Below are positions 1 to 8,194 of a stretch of 64,000 nucleotides of DNA, piece by piece. Both the position numbers and the translations under genes were made by a program. The notes beneath the pieces were generated by a model. It was not told where the DNA came from, ran no database searches, and saw only the letters and a program-made list of their open reading frames with translations. Source of the DNA: Neobacillus cucumis (GTDB taxonomy: Bacteria; Bacillota; Bacilli; Bacillales_B; DSM-18226); NCBI RefSeq assembly GCF_023715505.1, contig NZ_JAMBOH010000004.1, positions 317,377 to 381,376 on the forward strand. The letters run 5' to 3'. Positions within the stretch are counted from its first letter, which is position 1. Every line of letters starts with the position of its first letter.

Positions 1-408
1 TACCCGTTAGTAGATTACCAGATAATGAAGGAGAAAGTAGACACAGAAGCTAATGAGTTTATTAAAGGGTTCTGGGAGATTTCGGGCAAAGCTGTATTTG
101 GTAAGCCTAATCCTAGTGATGAACAACTTTTAGAAGCTAGTCCAGTAAACTATGTATCATCGCAAACACCGCCGACATTCCTCTGGCACACTGCTGATGA
201 CGATCTTGTTTATGCGGAGAACTCTTTAAGATTTGCGACCATGTTGGCAAAGAATAAAGTACCATATGAACTGCATGTTTTTGAGAGTGGTGTCCATGGC
301 TTATCCCTATGTGATGAGACGACTGCAGGCGATGCAAGTCATATAAACCCAGAATGCAAGGTTTGGTTTGATTTAGCTAATAGTTGGTTGAAAAAACATT
401 TTAAATAG
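1..408 (+). CDS. alpha/beta hydrolase (esterase), 3' part only
   Basis: The reading frame is open from base 1, so the gene starts before the window and only the last 135 residues are seen. They look like the C-terminal third of an acetyl-esterase/lipase-type alpha/beta hydrolase. HTADDD (about codon 63-68) supplies the usual acid Asp, and VHGLSL (His at about codon 99) supplies the catalytic His. The nucleophile Ser would lie upstream and cannot be checked. The gene ends at a shared convergent terminator facing the AraC gene. By context with the glycosidases that follow it may remove acetyl or acyl groups from plant glycosides. The substrate is inferred, not visible. An internal ATG at 25 is not a credible start because it has no ribosome site and would cut the fold. 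Confidence 0.75.
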   Translation, partial: YPLVDYQIMKEKVDTEANEFIKGFWEISGKAVFGKPNPSDEQLLEASPVNYVSSQTPPTFLWHTADDDLVYAENSLRFATMLAKNKVPYELHVFESGVHGLSLCDETTAGDASHINPECKVWFDLANSWLKKHFK

Positions 409-418
409 AATACCAAAT

Positions 419-447
419 GAAAACCATCCTTCAAGGGATGGTTTTTG
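419..447. terminator. bidirectional terminator between convergent genes
   Basis: Arms AACCATCC and GGATGGTT surround a six-base loop, with a T-run on the + side and an A-run before the stem. It therefore works for both the esterase fragment (+) and the AraC gene (-), whose stop codon abuts it at 448. Confidence 0.8.
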
Positions 448-1428
448 TCATTGTTTATGCTTTTCCTTATAGATAGAGGGGGTCTCCTTAAACAGTTCTT
501 TAAACTTTTTATAAAAGAAGGTAACGCTGGAATATCCTACTTCTTGAGCGATTTCAGGTATTGGTAAATCAGTATTAGACAAATACAAGGCAGCCTGGTT
601 CAGCCGTTGCATCTGAAGGAGTTCTTTAAATGATTTCCCAGTACCTTTTTTTAGCAATGTAGACAGATAACTTGGATTAAAGCCAAAGGTCTGCCCCATT
701 CTAACTAGTGAACAGTCCCGGTAATTGTCTTCGATATATTTCAAAAAGTCTATTAATGAATTATTCTCCACTTCAGCATCATAACTTGTCTGGTAATGAT
801 TGTAACGGATTAAGGTAGAAAATAAAACAATCAAATAAGAGTCAATGATTTCTGAAGAACAAAAGTCACGATTAAAAAATTCACACATAATATTCTCCAT
901 GATTTCCGTTACCTTGTTTCCTTCTGGTCTAAAAATCAAGTATTGATTTAGCTTCCTATGACTCACGAGTGATTCGATCATGAACTGGGGGATAATGCTT
1001 TTCTGTGACAATCTTCTTAGAAAGCTCGGTGAAAGATAGTCCTGCTTCAGTATAATATTAATAACAATATCTTCTTTAGTAATTGCAGCTACGCTATGAG
1101 GTACTTCTTTATTAATTAAAATAAGTTCCCCTTTGTGCAAATTAACCTTTTTTCCTTTTATTAAGACGGTACATTTCCCTCGATAGACAAACATCAACTC
1201 AATGTAATCATGCATGTGAAGAGGAATAACCGAGCCATATGGTTGCTGGGAAATGGATATGTTCTCATCAATGGGTGTATCGTTTATATCAAATGCTCTA
1301 TTAAATAGATAAACAGGTTCTTCATTTACCATTACAGTAAGAGGATAATACTCCTTTAAAACTCTTTCTTTATCAATTGGCCCTATATGATAGGCGTCTA
1401 AGTATCCTTCAAGATCTAGTCGGTCCAT
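448..1428 (-). CDS. AraC-family transcriptional regulator
   Basis: This 326-residue protein has an N-terminal cupin-type sensor (about residues 60-150; the HMHDYIEL stretch is typical) and a C-terminal double helix-turn-helix of the AraC/XylS family (about 225-326, ending with the VGYSSVTFFYKKFKELF signature). It is divergent from the GH1 gene, the usual arrangement for a local sugar-responsive activator. It is a clear paralog of the AraC protein at 59686-60672: the same length, LHMH in the sensor, QMQR in the HTH and a matching C-terminal architecture. A conserved 16-bp motif lies upstream of three + strand promoters in the first 10 kb (near 1545, 5801 and 9993) and is its most likely binding site. 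The effector is unknown. Start: ATG with GGGAGC upstream. Confidence 0.9.
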   Translation of the reverse strand: MDRLDLEGYLDAYHIGPIDKERVLKEYYPLTVMVNEEPVYLFNRAFDINDTPIDENISISQQPYGSVIPLHMHDYIELMFVYRGKCTVLIKGKKVNLHKGELILINKEVPHSVAAITKEDIVINIILKQDYLSPSFLRRLSQKSIIPQFMIESLVSHRKLNQYLIFRPEGNKVTEIMENIMCEFFNRDFCSSEIIDSYLIVLFSTLIRYNHYQTSYDAEVENNSLIDFLKYIEDNYRDCSLVRMGQTFGFNPSYLSTLLKKGTGKSFKELLQMQRLNQAALYLSNTDLPIPEIAQEVGYSSVTFFYKKFKELFKETPSIYKEKHKQ

Positions 1429-1544
1429 ATCTGCTCCCTATGAATAATGATTTGAGTAATCGATTTCTTAATTTTATTATAAATAAATTCTAACAATAAG
1501 TACAAAAAGTCAATAATACAAGTTTCTACTTTATAAATTAATAT

Positions 1545-1584
1545 CTATGATTCGAGCAATTACTAGCTAGTCTTTTAACATTAT
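1545..1584 (+). promoter_or_regulatory. class B promoter, copy 1 (putative AraC site + -10)
   Basis: TCTATGATTCGAGCAAT (1545-1560 region) is followed by a -10-like CATTAT at 1579, 30 bp from the GATTC. The same block with the same spacing recurs at 5801 and 9993. The motif covers the -35 position, as expected for an AraC-type activator site. It precedes the GH1-GH43 pair. Confidence 0.55.
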
Positions 1585-1656
1585 ATCTTTTGTAGTGGAT
1601 TGCTATTATTACTTTATTAGGAATGATTTTTCAATGAGTTCAGGAGGTAAATTACT

Positions 1657-2967
1657 ATGAAATATGTTTTTCCTAGTTCCTTTCTATGGGGAACCGCAAC
1701 ATCTGCCTACCAGGTAGAAGGAAACAACAATAAATCAGATATGTGGGCTGAAGAATATTCTGAAGGATCACCTTACAGAGATTATTCGGGAGATGCGGTC
1801 GATCACTATAATCGCTACAAACAAGATATCGAACTCATGGCAAGTCTTGGTCTTAACAGCTATCGTTTTTCCATAGAGTGGTCAAGAATAGAGCCTGAAC
1901 AGGGTGTTTATTCTCAAAAAGAATTGGACCATTATCGAGATGTTATTAAAACATGTTACGACAACAACATTACACCAGTGGTTACTATGATGCATTTTAC
2001 GTCGCCACAGTGGCTTATGAAGATAGGCGGTTGGAAAAATCCTGAGACTGCAGACCTTTTCGCGAAATATTGTGAGGTTGTATTTAAGGAGTTTGGTCAG
2101 GATATTCCTTATGTATTGACCATGAATGAAGTCAATCTGCCAGTAATGTTAAAAGAATTATTTATTAATATGAACTTTATGCCTCCTGTTGGTATGGATG
2201 CTAAATCTTGGACAGCACCAGGCTGGCGTGAATCGGCCGCCGCAAAATGCGGGACAACCATTGATCTATATTTTACTTTCCATATGGCTTCCGATGAGGA
2301 GTCATTAGAAATTGTGAAAGATGCGCACTGCAAAGCACGGGAAGTAATGAAGAAAATTAACCCGTCCACCAAAGTTGGACTTTCATTAGCATTGCCTGAA
2401 ATTCAAGCCATTGAAGGTGGGGAAGAGCTAGCTGCAAAAGTTTGGCATGATTATTTTGGACAATTTAAATCTATCATTGAAGGCGATGACTTTATCGGCG
2501 TACAGAATTATACACGTGAAGTATATGGTCCAGAAGGGCAAGTTCCGCTGGCGGAAGGAACAGAAGTGACCGCGATGGGGTATGAGTATTATCCAGAAGC
2601 ACTAGCTAGAACGATTCGAAATGTAGCCAAAGAGTTAAATATCCCTGTGCTGGTAACGGAGCACGGAATTGCAACAAATGATGATAGCCGTCGGGTTGAA
2701 TTTATCCAACGTGGTCTTAAAGGGTTGCATTCGTGCCTTGGGGATGGGATTCAAGTCCTGGGTTATCTATATTGGTCCACATTTGATAACTATGAATGGA
2801 CATTTGGCTATGATCCGCACTTTGGGATTATTGGATTAAACCGTGAAACACAAGAGAGATTTGTAAAAGAAAGCGGCCGTGTGTTAGGGGAGATCTCAAA
2901 GAACAACGCCGTGTATTACGAACCGGAAAAACTATTAAATCTATACAGAAGCGAATTCGAAATATGA
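1657..2967 (+). CDS. GH1 beta-glucosidase/beta-glycosidase
   Basis: This 436-residue glycoside hydrolase family 1 TIM barrel hydrolyses beta-linked glucosides or related sugars with retention. The N-terminal FLWGTATSAYQVEG stretch is the family start. TMNE places the acid/base Glu at residue 158, and VTEHG places the nucleophile Glu at 335. YLYWSTFDNYEW near 375-390 is the aglycone-side signature. No signal peptide is present, so it is cytoplasmic. The form VTEHG instead of the common TENG suggests a less usual GH1 subgroup. A phospho-sugar substrate is possible, but no phosphotransferase-system gene lies nearby. RBS AGGAGGT precedes the ATG well. The next gene overlaps by 4 bp (ATGA), so GH1 and GH43 are translationally coupled. 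Confidence 0.93.
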   Translation: MKYVFPSSFLWGTATSAYQVEGNNNKSDMWAEEYSEGSPYRDYSGDAVDHYNRYKQDIELMASLGLNSYRFSIEWSRIEPEQGVYSQKELDHYRDVIKTCYDNNITPVVTMMHFTSPQWLMKIGGWKNPETADLFAKYCEVVFKEFGQDIPYVLTMNEVNLPVMLKELFINMNFMPPVGMDAKSWTAPGWRESAAAKCGTTIDLYFTFHMASDEESLEIVKDAHCKAREVMKKINPSTKVGLSLALPEIQAIEGGEELAAKVWHDYFGQFKSIIEGDDFIGVQNYTREVYGPEGQVPLAEGTEVTAMGYEYYPEALARTIRNVAKELNIPVLVTEHGIATNDDSRRVEFIQRGLKGLHSCLGDGIQVLGYLYWSTFDNYEWTFGYDPHFGIIGLNRETQERFVKESGRVLGEISKNNAVYYEPEKLLNLYRSEFEI

Positions 2968-4484
2968 TATATAAAAATCCTGTCATTAGCGGCTTTCACC
3001 CAGACCCCAGCATTTGTAGAGTAGGAGAGGATTTTTATCTAGTTACAAGTTCCTTTGAATACTTCCCTGGTGTACCGATTTTTCACTCAAAGGATCTTGT
3101 CAATTGGAAACAGCTAGGTCATTGTTTAACTCGCGATAGTCAATTACCTTTACAAGAATCAAAGAGTTCCATGGGGATTTTTGCCCCAACCATTCGATAT
3201 AATAATGGCCGGTTTTATATGATTACTACGAATCTATCAATCGGAAAAAATTTTATTGTATGGACTGAAAAACCTGAAGGTCCTTGGTCAGAACCAATTT
3301 GGCTGGATTGGTCTGGAATAGATCCCTCTCTTTTATTTGATGAAGATGGGAAGGTCTATTTAACCGGCACACAGGATATCTTTTGTGGAGAATCTTCGGG
3401 GATTTATCAGGCTGAAATTGATGTTAATACAGGAGAGATTCTTACTGAGCGCCGCTTAATATGGCAAGGTACAGGCGGGGCCCATCCTGAGGGACCGCAT
3501 CTCTATAAAATAAACGGCTTGTATTATTTAATGATCGCAGAAGGTGGAACCGAATACGGGCATATGGTGACAATGGCTCGAAGCAAACAGCCTTTTGGTC
3601 CTTTTGAAAATCACCCCAATAACCCAATTCTTACCCATCGCAGCAGTGCAAGCCCTATTCAAGCTACCGGACATGCCGATCTAGTTGAATATACAGATGG
3701 CAGCTGGTGGACGGTATTTTTAGGAATCTGTCCTGCCCCCATTCCATTTAGCGGAAAGCATCATCATCTTGGCAGGGAAACTTTTTTGGCACCAGTGGAT
3801 TGGAATAACGAAGGCTGGCCAATAATTGGGGCCCAAGTCGAATTAGAAATGGACGGAAGAACACTCAAAATAGAGGACAAAGAGCAGCTAAGTTGTAAAG
3901 ATGATTTTAATGAGGCTGCCTTAGGCTTCTCTTGGAATTTCCTGCGTAATCCTAGTGAGGATAGCTGGTCTTTAACTGATAGACCTGGATTCCTAACGTT
4001 ATATGGGCCTTTAACAAGTTTAAATGACTTAGACTCTCAAGCGTTTGTTGGTCGTAGGCAGCAGCATTTTGAATGCAAAGTTTCAACAATGCTAGAATTC
4101 TCTCCAACTGAGGAGGGGGAAGAGGCTGGGCTAACTGTCTTCATGAATGAGCGATTTCATTATGAAATAGCACTAGGAATAAGAGATGGTGTAAAAAAGG
4201 TCTTTGTAAGACGAAGAATAGGATCCCTTTGGAAAGTGGAGTCTGAACATGAGTATGGAGAAGAAGCGATTGTTTTAACGGTTCATGCTGATGCTAAAAA
4301 CTATACATTTTCCTATAAACAGCAAGACGGAGAGTCTACTATTTTAGGCTCAGGTGAATGTTCTCTTTTATCGACAGAAGTAGCGGGTGGATTTACGGGT
4401 GTATACTTTGGAATTTATGCTGCGGGAAATGGACAGAAAAAGAGTACCCCTGCTTATTTTGATTGGTTTGACTATTCTATATAA
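2964..4484 (+). CDS. GH43 beta-xylosidase/alpha-L-arabinofuranosidase
   Basis: This 506-residue GH43 enzyme has a five-bladed propeller (about 1-310) followed by a concanavalin-like beta-sandwich (about 320-506) typical of intracellular beta-xylosidases. The inverting triad is visible: base Asp14 in FHPDPS, pKa-tuning Asp120 in GIDPS and acid Glu176 in PEGPH. No signal peptide is seen, so it acts on imported oligosaccharides or glycosides. It is coupled to GH1 by a 4-bp overlap. It is a close paralog of the 531-residue GH43 at 13232, with the same domain order and the same GIFAPTIRY and GYPH/HHLGRE-type landmarks, so the window holds a diverged duplicate pair under different promoters. Xylose versus arabinose preference cannot be read from sequence alone. 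Confidence 0.93.
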   Translation: MIYKNPVISGFHPDPSICRVGEDFYLVTSSFEYFPGVPIFHSKDLVNWKQLGHCLTRDSQLPLQESKSSMGIFAPTIRYNNGRFYMITTNLSIGKNFIVWTEKPEGPWSEPIWLDWSGIDPSLLFDEDGKVYLTGTQDIFCGESSGIYQAEIDVNTGEILTERRLIWQGTGGAHPEGPHLYKINGLYYLMIAEGGTEYGHMVTMARSKQPFGPFENHPNNPILTHRSSASPIQATGHADLVEYTDGSWWTVFLGICPAPIPFSGKHHHLGRETFLAPVDWNNEGWPIIGAQVELEMDGRTLKIEDKEQLSCKDDFNEAALGFSWNFLRNPSEDSWSLTDRPGFLTLYGPLTSLNDLDSQAFVGRRQQHFECKVSTMLEFSPTEEGEEAGLTVFMNERFHYEIALGIRDGVKKVFVRRRIGSLWKVESEHEYGEEAIVLTVHADAKNYTFSYKQQDGESTILGSGECSLLSTEVAGGFTGVYFGIYAAGNGQKKSTPAYFDWFDYSI

Positions 4485-4534
4485 TTTCTAATTTAATGGA
4501 GCATCATTGTGGTAACGGGGTTAGAGAACAAAAA

Positions 4535-4634
4535 TATTGACCCCCGTCAATCAAGAAGATGGACCATGAGGGTAGTCAACAGAGCTTATTGACGACCTTC
4601 ATCCAAGAAAATTAATCATCAGACTAGTCAATAC
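4535..4634. repeat. single diverged copy of the 52-bp repeat family
   Basis: Bases 4568-4597 match the junction of two units of the tandem array at 27556-27920 at 26 of 30 positions (GAGGGTAGTCAA ... ATTGACGACC). Flanking pieces ATTGAC/GTCAAT (4535-4551) and AGTCAATA (near 4625-4632) continue the inverted-repeat theme. This indicates a dispersed, hairpin-forming repeat family rather than a one-off array. Confidence 0.65.
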
Positions 4635-4646
4635 CATTTTTGTAGT

Positions 4647-4680
4647 AAGCTGCCATAGGTTGGCAGCTTTATTTTTATTT
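4647..4680 (+). terminator. Rho-independent terminator
   Basis: Arms AAGCTGCCA / TGGCAGCTT with a 5-base loop are followed by TTTATTTTTATTT. The T-run lies on the + side, so it ends the GH1-GH43 transcript, facing the convergent phosphotransferase gene. Confidence 0.8.
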
Positions 4681-4683
4681 ATA

Positions 4684-5694
4684 CTATTTATCACAGAATT
4701 TGATGAACTTGTCTTGATGTATTAAAATCCATGAAACTCTTTGTGCAGCCTTACGAATATACTTCTTGACCGTATCAATAGAGTCAACTCCGTCCCAATA
4801 ACGGCCGAGAAAATGGATAAACACATCTAAACTTCGAAGTTGGATTAGAAGAGGAAGAGCTTGAATTTCTCCTTTTGTCAGCTTAATCCTACTACCATAT
4901 CCCGTTAGGAAGGCAATAATCTTTTTAAAAATAATGGTCTCATCCTCTTCATCATCTATAAAATCGGAAATAGAAACCGCAACTTCCATGACTCGCAAGT
5001 CATGTGTAATAAATTCAAAATCAAGAATGGCGGAAATCTTTCCATCCCTTCCCGAAAGGATGTTGGAAGCATTTAAATCTCCATGGACGGGCTGGTGGGG
5101 TAGCCTTTTTAAAAATGGGACTCTGTCTTGAAAAGAGATTAGTTGTTTGTAGATCATTAATAATTCTTGAGTTAACTCCACAAAGTCCTCTGGTGGAGTT
5201 AGGGAAAAGTCTTTAATCTGATCCAAAGAACATCTTGGGTGTGTACTATCCATATCATAATACGGTTTATATATTGGCAGTTGATTTACACTGACCTCGG
5301 CAAGCTCTGCAGTAAGCTGACCAGCCACCTTACCAAATGAATATATTTGATCTAAGTCCTCTAAGGCAGGATTCTTCCCATCGATAAATTTAAACAATCC
5401 TGCAAGAAATCCGGATTCAGTTTTGACAATGGTTTGCCCATCTTTTGTTCTCATTGGTACTGGAATGGAAAAGGAAAGAGGCCGTTCTTTTAATGCTAAT
5501 AATACAGCATGTTCATAGCTTACCTTGTCTTCATCTCGATGGGTCTCGTAAATTCTCAGTACGTATTGCTCATTGTTTGCCACAATAAATAGAGTTGTAT
5601 TGTTTTCCCCACTTGGTCCGGGGACAATCTCCCAGTTTTCATTTGGGAAGTACAAAGGTACTATCTCTTCAATATATGATAAATTTCTTTTCAT
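4684..5694 (-). CDS. APH-family phosphotransferase (choline/aminoglycoside kinase fold)
   Basis: This 336-residue protein has the APH kinase fold. The catalytic loop HGDLNASN (His204, Asp206, Asn211) and the metal-binding LDFEF (Asp225, the DFG equivalent) are intact. Such proteins phosphorylate small molecules (homoserine, choline, aminoglycosides, sugars, macrolides). The sequence alone does not fix the substrate, and nothing shows it is a resistance gene. It is a monocistronic minus-strand gene inside a plus-strand glycoside cluster, so it may be unrelated to glycoside use or may phosphorylate a released sugar. The start at 5694 has AAGGAT upstream. The divergent 422-bp spacer (5695-6116) carries promoter elements mainly for the esterase. 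Confidence 0.8.
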   Translation of the reverse strand: MKRNLSYIEEIVPLYFPNENWEIVPGPSGENNTTLFIVANNEQYVLRIYETHRDEDKVSYEHAVLLALKERPLSFSIPVPMRTKDGQTIVKTESGFLAGLFKFIDGKNPALEDLDQIYSFGKVAGQLTAELAEVSVNQLPIYKPYYDMDSTHPRCSLDQIKDFSLTPPEDFVELTQELLMIYKQLISFQDRVPFLKRLPHQPVHGDLNASNILSGRDGKISAILDFEFITHDLRVMEVAVSISDFIDDEEDETIIFKKIIAFLTGYGSRIKLTKGEIQALPLLIQLRSLDVFIHFLGRYWDGVDSIDTVKKYIRKAAQRVSWILIHQDKFIKFCDK

Positions 5695-5800
5695 CCATCC
5701 AAAATCCTTTTTAAAAAGAAGTCTATCATGTACATGAAAAAGAAGAAAGTAATTTTGAATAGAGAAATTGAAAGTAATGCATTATTGCAATAAACATAAT

Positions 5801-5839
5801 CTTTGATTCAAGCAAAAAGCCCTTTGAATTTAATATTAA
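5801..5839 (+). promoter_or_regulatory. class B promoter, copy 2
   Basis: TCTTTGATTCAAGCAA with -10-like TATTAA at 5834 (29 bp from GATTC) matches the copies at 1545 and 9993. It lies in the divergent spacer and reads toward the esterase, though a second promoter (class C) sits 110 bp further down. Confidence 0.45.
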
Positions 5840-5912
5840 ACATTATGAAAACGTTATAGAATAAGGACACCATTCTATTATGGTGCTTTATAATTTTTTA
5901 GGACAAAAATTT

Positions 5913-5968
5913 GCCTATTTTCAGTCAAAAAAAGGGATGTATTATACAAGAACTAGGTATATTATAAA
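5913..5968 (+). promoter_or_regulatory. class C promoter, copy 1
   Basis: GCCTATTTTCAG followed by TCAAAAAAAGGG (5913-5936) is shared almost base for base with 7392-7414. A -10-like TATAAA lies at 5963, offset 50 from the element start; the second copy has CATAAT at the same offset. The -35 is weak, which suggests activator dependence. Confidence 0.5.
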
Positions 5969-5977
5969 ACTCATATA

Positions 5978-5991
5978 AGAAAGCGTTTTCT
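5978..5991 (+). promoter_or_regulatory. cre box (CcpA site)
   Basis: AGAAAGCGTTTTCT is a near-perfect palindrome of cre type, placed just after the predicted start of transcription of the esterase gene. This implies carbon catabolite repression by CcpA. Confidence 0.7.
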
Positions 5992-6116
5992 ATAGGTGGG
6001 ATCGTACCAGAGCACTTTGTCCTTTAGTTTAACAATCATAGTCTTATACTCCACTTTAAAGGGAATCTTTTAAAAGGTTAGATCGAAAAATTATAGTTTA
6101 GAGAGGAGATATTATC

Positions 6117-7229
6117 ATGCGAAAATATGATACAAGTGCCATCGACCAGTTACAAAAGGAAACTACGATTATAGAAAATCAGGGAGTTAACATAATAGTA
6201 AAACCAAGCCTAGGTGAAGACAGACCAGGATATATCGATCCTACGGAATTAAGTCTTATGGAAAATCATTGGGCTGGAAAATTAGAGGGAGAAGAACCTG
6301 CAGCCATGCCGCCAATGGAAGTATTAATTCCCATCATGCGGGAAAACATGGGGTTCCCTAATTATAATTTAAACACTGTGGAAATTCATACAAAATATGA
6401 AGAAATCACAGATAGCGGAAATACAGTAGGCTTGTGGCGTTACTATCCAAGAAAATCCGAAAAGAATCCAAAACGGCCTGCATTCGTATTTTTTCATGGA
6501 GGCGGCTGGATTGGCGGCAGCGTCTATACGGTTGAAAACTTCTGCAAATTGTTAGCTGAATTAACTGATGGAGTGGTATTTAACGTAGATTATTCTTTAG
6601 CTCCAGAAAAGCCATTCCCTAATGGTTTTAATGACAATTATTATGCGGTAAAGCATGTTTATGATCATGCAGAAGCATATGGAATTGATCCTGAAAAAAT
6701 CAGTGTTGGCGGAGATAGTGCCGGAGGAAATTATGCAGCGGCAGTCTGTTTGAAAGCAAGAAATGAAGGAACACCAAAAATTGCGATGCAGGTACTGATT
6801 TACCCGGCAGTTACGATGGCGGATGCAAAGGTTGACGGATATGAGTGGAGTGAGAACTTTTTTGAAAAGTCAGAGGAGCACAAGGACATCATCAATGGGC
6901 TTATTTCACTTGGAAGACCTACAAAAGTTGAAGATGATCTGTTTTTAGGAGCTTATATTTCTGATAAGGAAGAAATCTATAATCCATATGTTAGTCCAAT
7001 GCTTGCGAAATCTCATACAGGACTTCCTAAAGCTATTTTAGCAGGGGCAGAGTTTGACGGGTTACGTATTCACACAGAGTTTTATGCCAAACAGCTTCAG
7101 GATGCTGGAGTAGAAACCACTTGTTTCCGTTATAAAGGGATGACTCATGCATTTATTGATAAATTAGGACATGTCGCTCAAGCTGAAGATTTATGTATAG
7201 AAATTGCAAAAGCAATGAGGGATTTATAG
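6117..7229 (+). CDS. HSL-family alpha/beta hydrolase (acetyl/acyl esterase)
   Basis: This 370-residue esterase belongs to the hormone-sensitive-lipase-like family. The oxyanion HGGG is at 127-130, GDSAGG carries nucleophile Ser201, the acid is Asp314 in AEFDGL, and the catalytic His344 lies in GMTHAF. About 100 residues precede the core, longer than the minimal family fold, and probably form a cap. No signal peptide is seen, so it works in the cytoplasm on short acyl esters, plausibly acetyl groups of imported plant glycosides (inferred from the surrounding glycosidases). It is monocistronic, between a cre-controlled promoter and a terminator at 7311. RBS GAGAGGAG precedes the start. Confidence 0.88.
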   Translation: MRKYDTSAIDQLQKETTIIENQGVNIIVKPSLGEDRPGYIDPTELSLMENHWAGKLEGEEPAAMPPMEVLIPIMRENMGFPNYNLNTVEIHTKYEEITDSGNTVGLWRYYPRKSEKNPKRPAFVFFHGGGWIGGSVYTVENFCKLLAELTDGVVFNVDYSLAPEKPFPNGFNDNYYAVKHVYDHAEAYGIDPEKISVGGDSAGGNYAAAVCLKARNEGTPKIAMQVLIYPAVTMADAKVDGYEWSENFFEKSEEHKDIINGLISLGRPTKVEDDLFLGAYISDKEEIYNPYVSPMLAKSHTGLPKAILAGAEFDGLRIHTEFYAKQLQDAGVETTCFRYKGMTHAFIDKLGHVAQAEDLCIEIAKAMRDL

Positions 7230-7310
7230 GTATCTGACTGTGGTATGGAAGAATATTTTTAGCATTAAAAGCTGGTATAAAATAATGACATAATGATTCA
7301 TAGTCGATTG

Positions 7311-7339
7311 GAGCTCTTGTTAATAGGGCTCTTTTTTTT
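7311..7339 (+). terminator. Rho-independent terminator
   Basis: GAGCTCT / AGGGCTC stem (one G-T pair) followed by eight T. It ends the esterase transcript. Confidence 0.8.
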
Positions 7340-7391
7340 CATCCTCCCTTAATCTACAAACATATTGAAAAAGAAAATAGAACAAATATCG

Positions 7392-7447
7392 GCCTGTTTT
7401 CAGCCAAAAAGGGGAAAGCGATTTTAGTCGGTTTTTTATATCATAAT
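7392..7447 (+). promoter_or_regulatory. class C promoter, copy 2
   Basis: GCCTGTTTTCAG followed by CCAAAAAGGGG repeats the element at 5913. A -10-like CATAAT at 7442 has the same offset (50) from the element start as in copy 1. It drives the beta-phosphoglucomutase/GH3 pair. Confidence 0.5.
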
Positions 7448-7456
7448 AATAGTAAT

Positions 7457-7470
7457 AGGAAACGCTTTCA
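7457..7470 (+). promoter_or_regulatory. cre box (CcpA site)
   Basis: AGGAAACGCTTTCA fits the cre consensus. It lies exactly 65 bp after the start of the class C element, as at 5913/5978, so the two promoters share one architecture. Confidence 0.7.
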
Positions 7471-7526
7471 GATGATGCGGCAATTGATGGCAACATCGCT
7501 TACTATTTGATATAAGGATGGGAACT

Positions 7527-8189
7527 ATGAAAATTTCAGCAGTTATTTTTGATTTGGATGGTGTGATTGTTTCGACGGATGAATATCATTACCAAGCCTG
7601 GAAACAAATCAGCGATCAAGAAAATATATATTTTGATAGGAATATAAATGAAAGACTTCGCGGTGTAAGCAGAATAGAAAGTCTGGATATTATTCTGAGT
7701 CATTCGGACAAAATCTACAGTGAAAGTGAAAAGTACCTTCTTGCACAGCGAAAAAATGACATCTATTGTGAACTGCTTAACAAGTTATCGCCCAATGACA
7801 TTTTACCAGGGATTATTAATCTTTTAATAAGTTTAAAAACAAGGGATATAAAAATTGCCATTGGTTCTTCTAGTAAAAACACGCCTTTTATTCTAGAGCA
7901 GATTGGATTAACTTCGAACTTTGACACTATTGCCGATGGAAACAGTATCAAAAATAGTAAGCCTGATCCGGAGGTATTTTTACTAGCAGCCAAAATGCTC
8001 GGAGTGGAGCCTGAAGAATGCGCTGTTATTGAAGATGCCCAAGCTGGAGTTGATGCGGCAAAGGCTGCTGGGATGAAAGCGGTAGGTATAGGTTCCGCAG
8101 CCACTTGCTTAAATGCGGATATGAAATTACAGGATTTAACGAATTTAGATATAGACCAGCTATTAGAAGTTAATGAGATTAGGAGTTGA
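7527..8189 (+). CDS. pgmB: beta-phosphoglucomutase (HAD superfamily)
   Basis: This HAD phosphotransferase of about 220 residues interconverts beta-glucose 1-phosphate (or a related beta-sugar 1-phosphate) and the 6-phosphate. Motif I is FDLDGV with Asp9 nucleophile and Asp11 acid/base. RLRGVSRIESL in the cap is the substrate-discriminating segment of beta-PGM. Motifs GSSSKN, SKPDPEVF and EDAQAGVDAA complete the HAD core. ATG at 7527 is chosen over the one at 7518 because AAGGATG lies 8 bp before it. Beta-PGM is normally paired with an inverting phosphorylase. Here its partner is the directly following GH3, which hints that the GH3 may release a sugar 1-phosphate. Confidence 0.85.
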   Translation: MKISAVIFDLDGVIVSTDEYHYQAWKQISDQENIYFDRNINERLRGVSRIESLDIILSHSDKIYSESEKYLLAQRKNDIYCELLNKLSPNDILPGIINLLISLKTRDIKIAIGSSSKNTPFILEQIGLTSNFDTIADGNSIKNSKPDPEVFLLAAKMLGVEPEECAVIEDAQAGVDAAKAAGMKAVGIGSAATCLNADMKLQDLTNLDIDQLLEVNEIRS

Positions 8190-8194
8190 AAGTA

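Noticed and set aside
1505..1535. AAAAAGTC near 1505 as a class A half-site
   Set aside because: The second repeat at +22 is absent.
7421..7436. AGTCG near 7427 as a class A site
   Set aside because: No partner repeat 22 bp upstream and no -10 at the required distance; the class C layout explains this promoter better.
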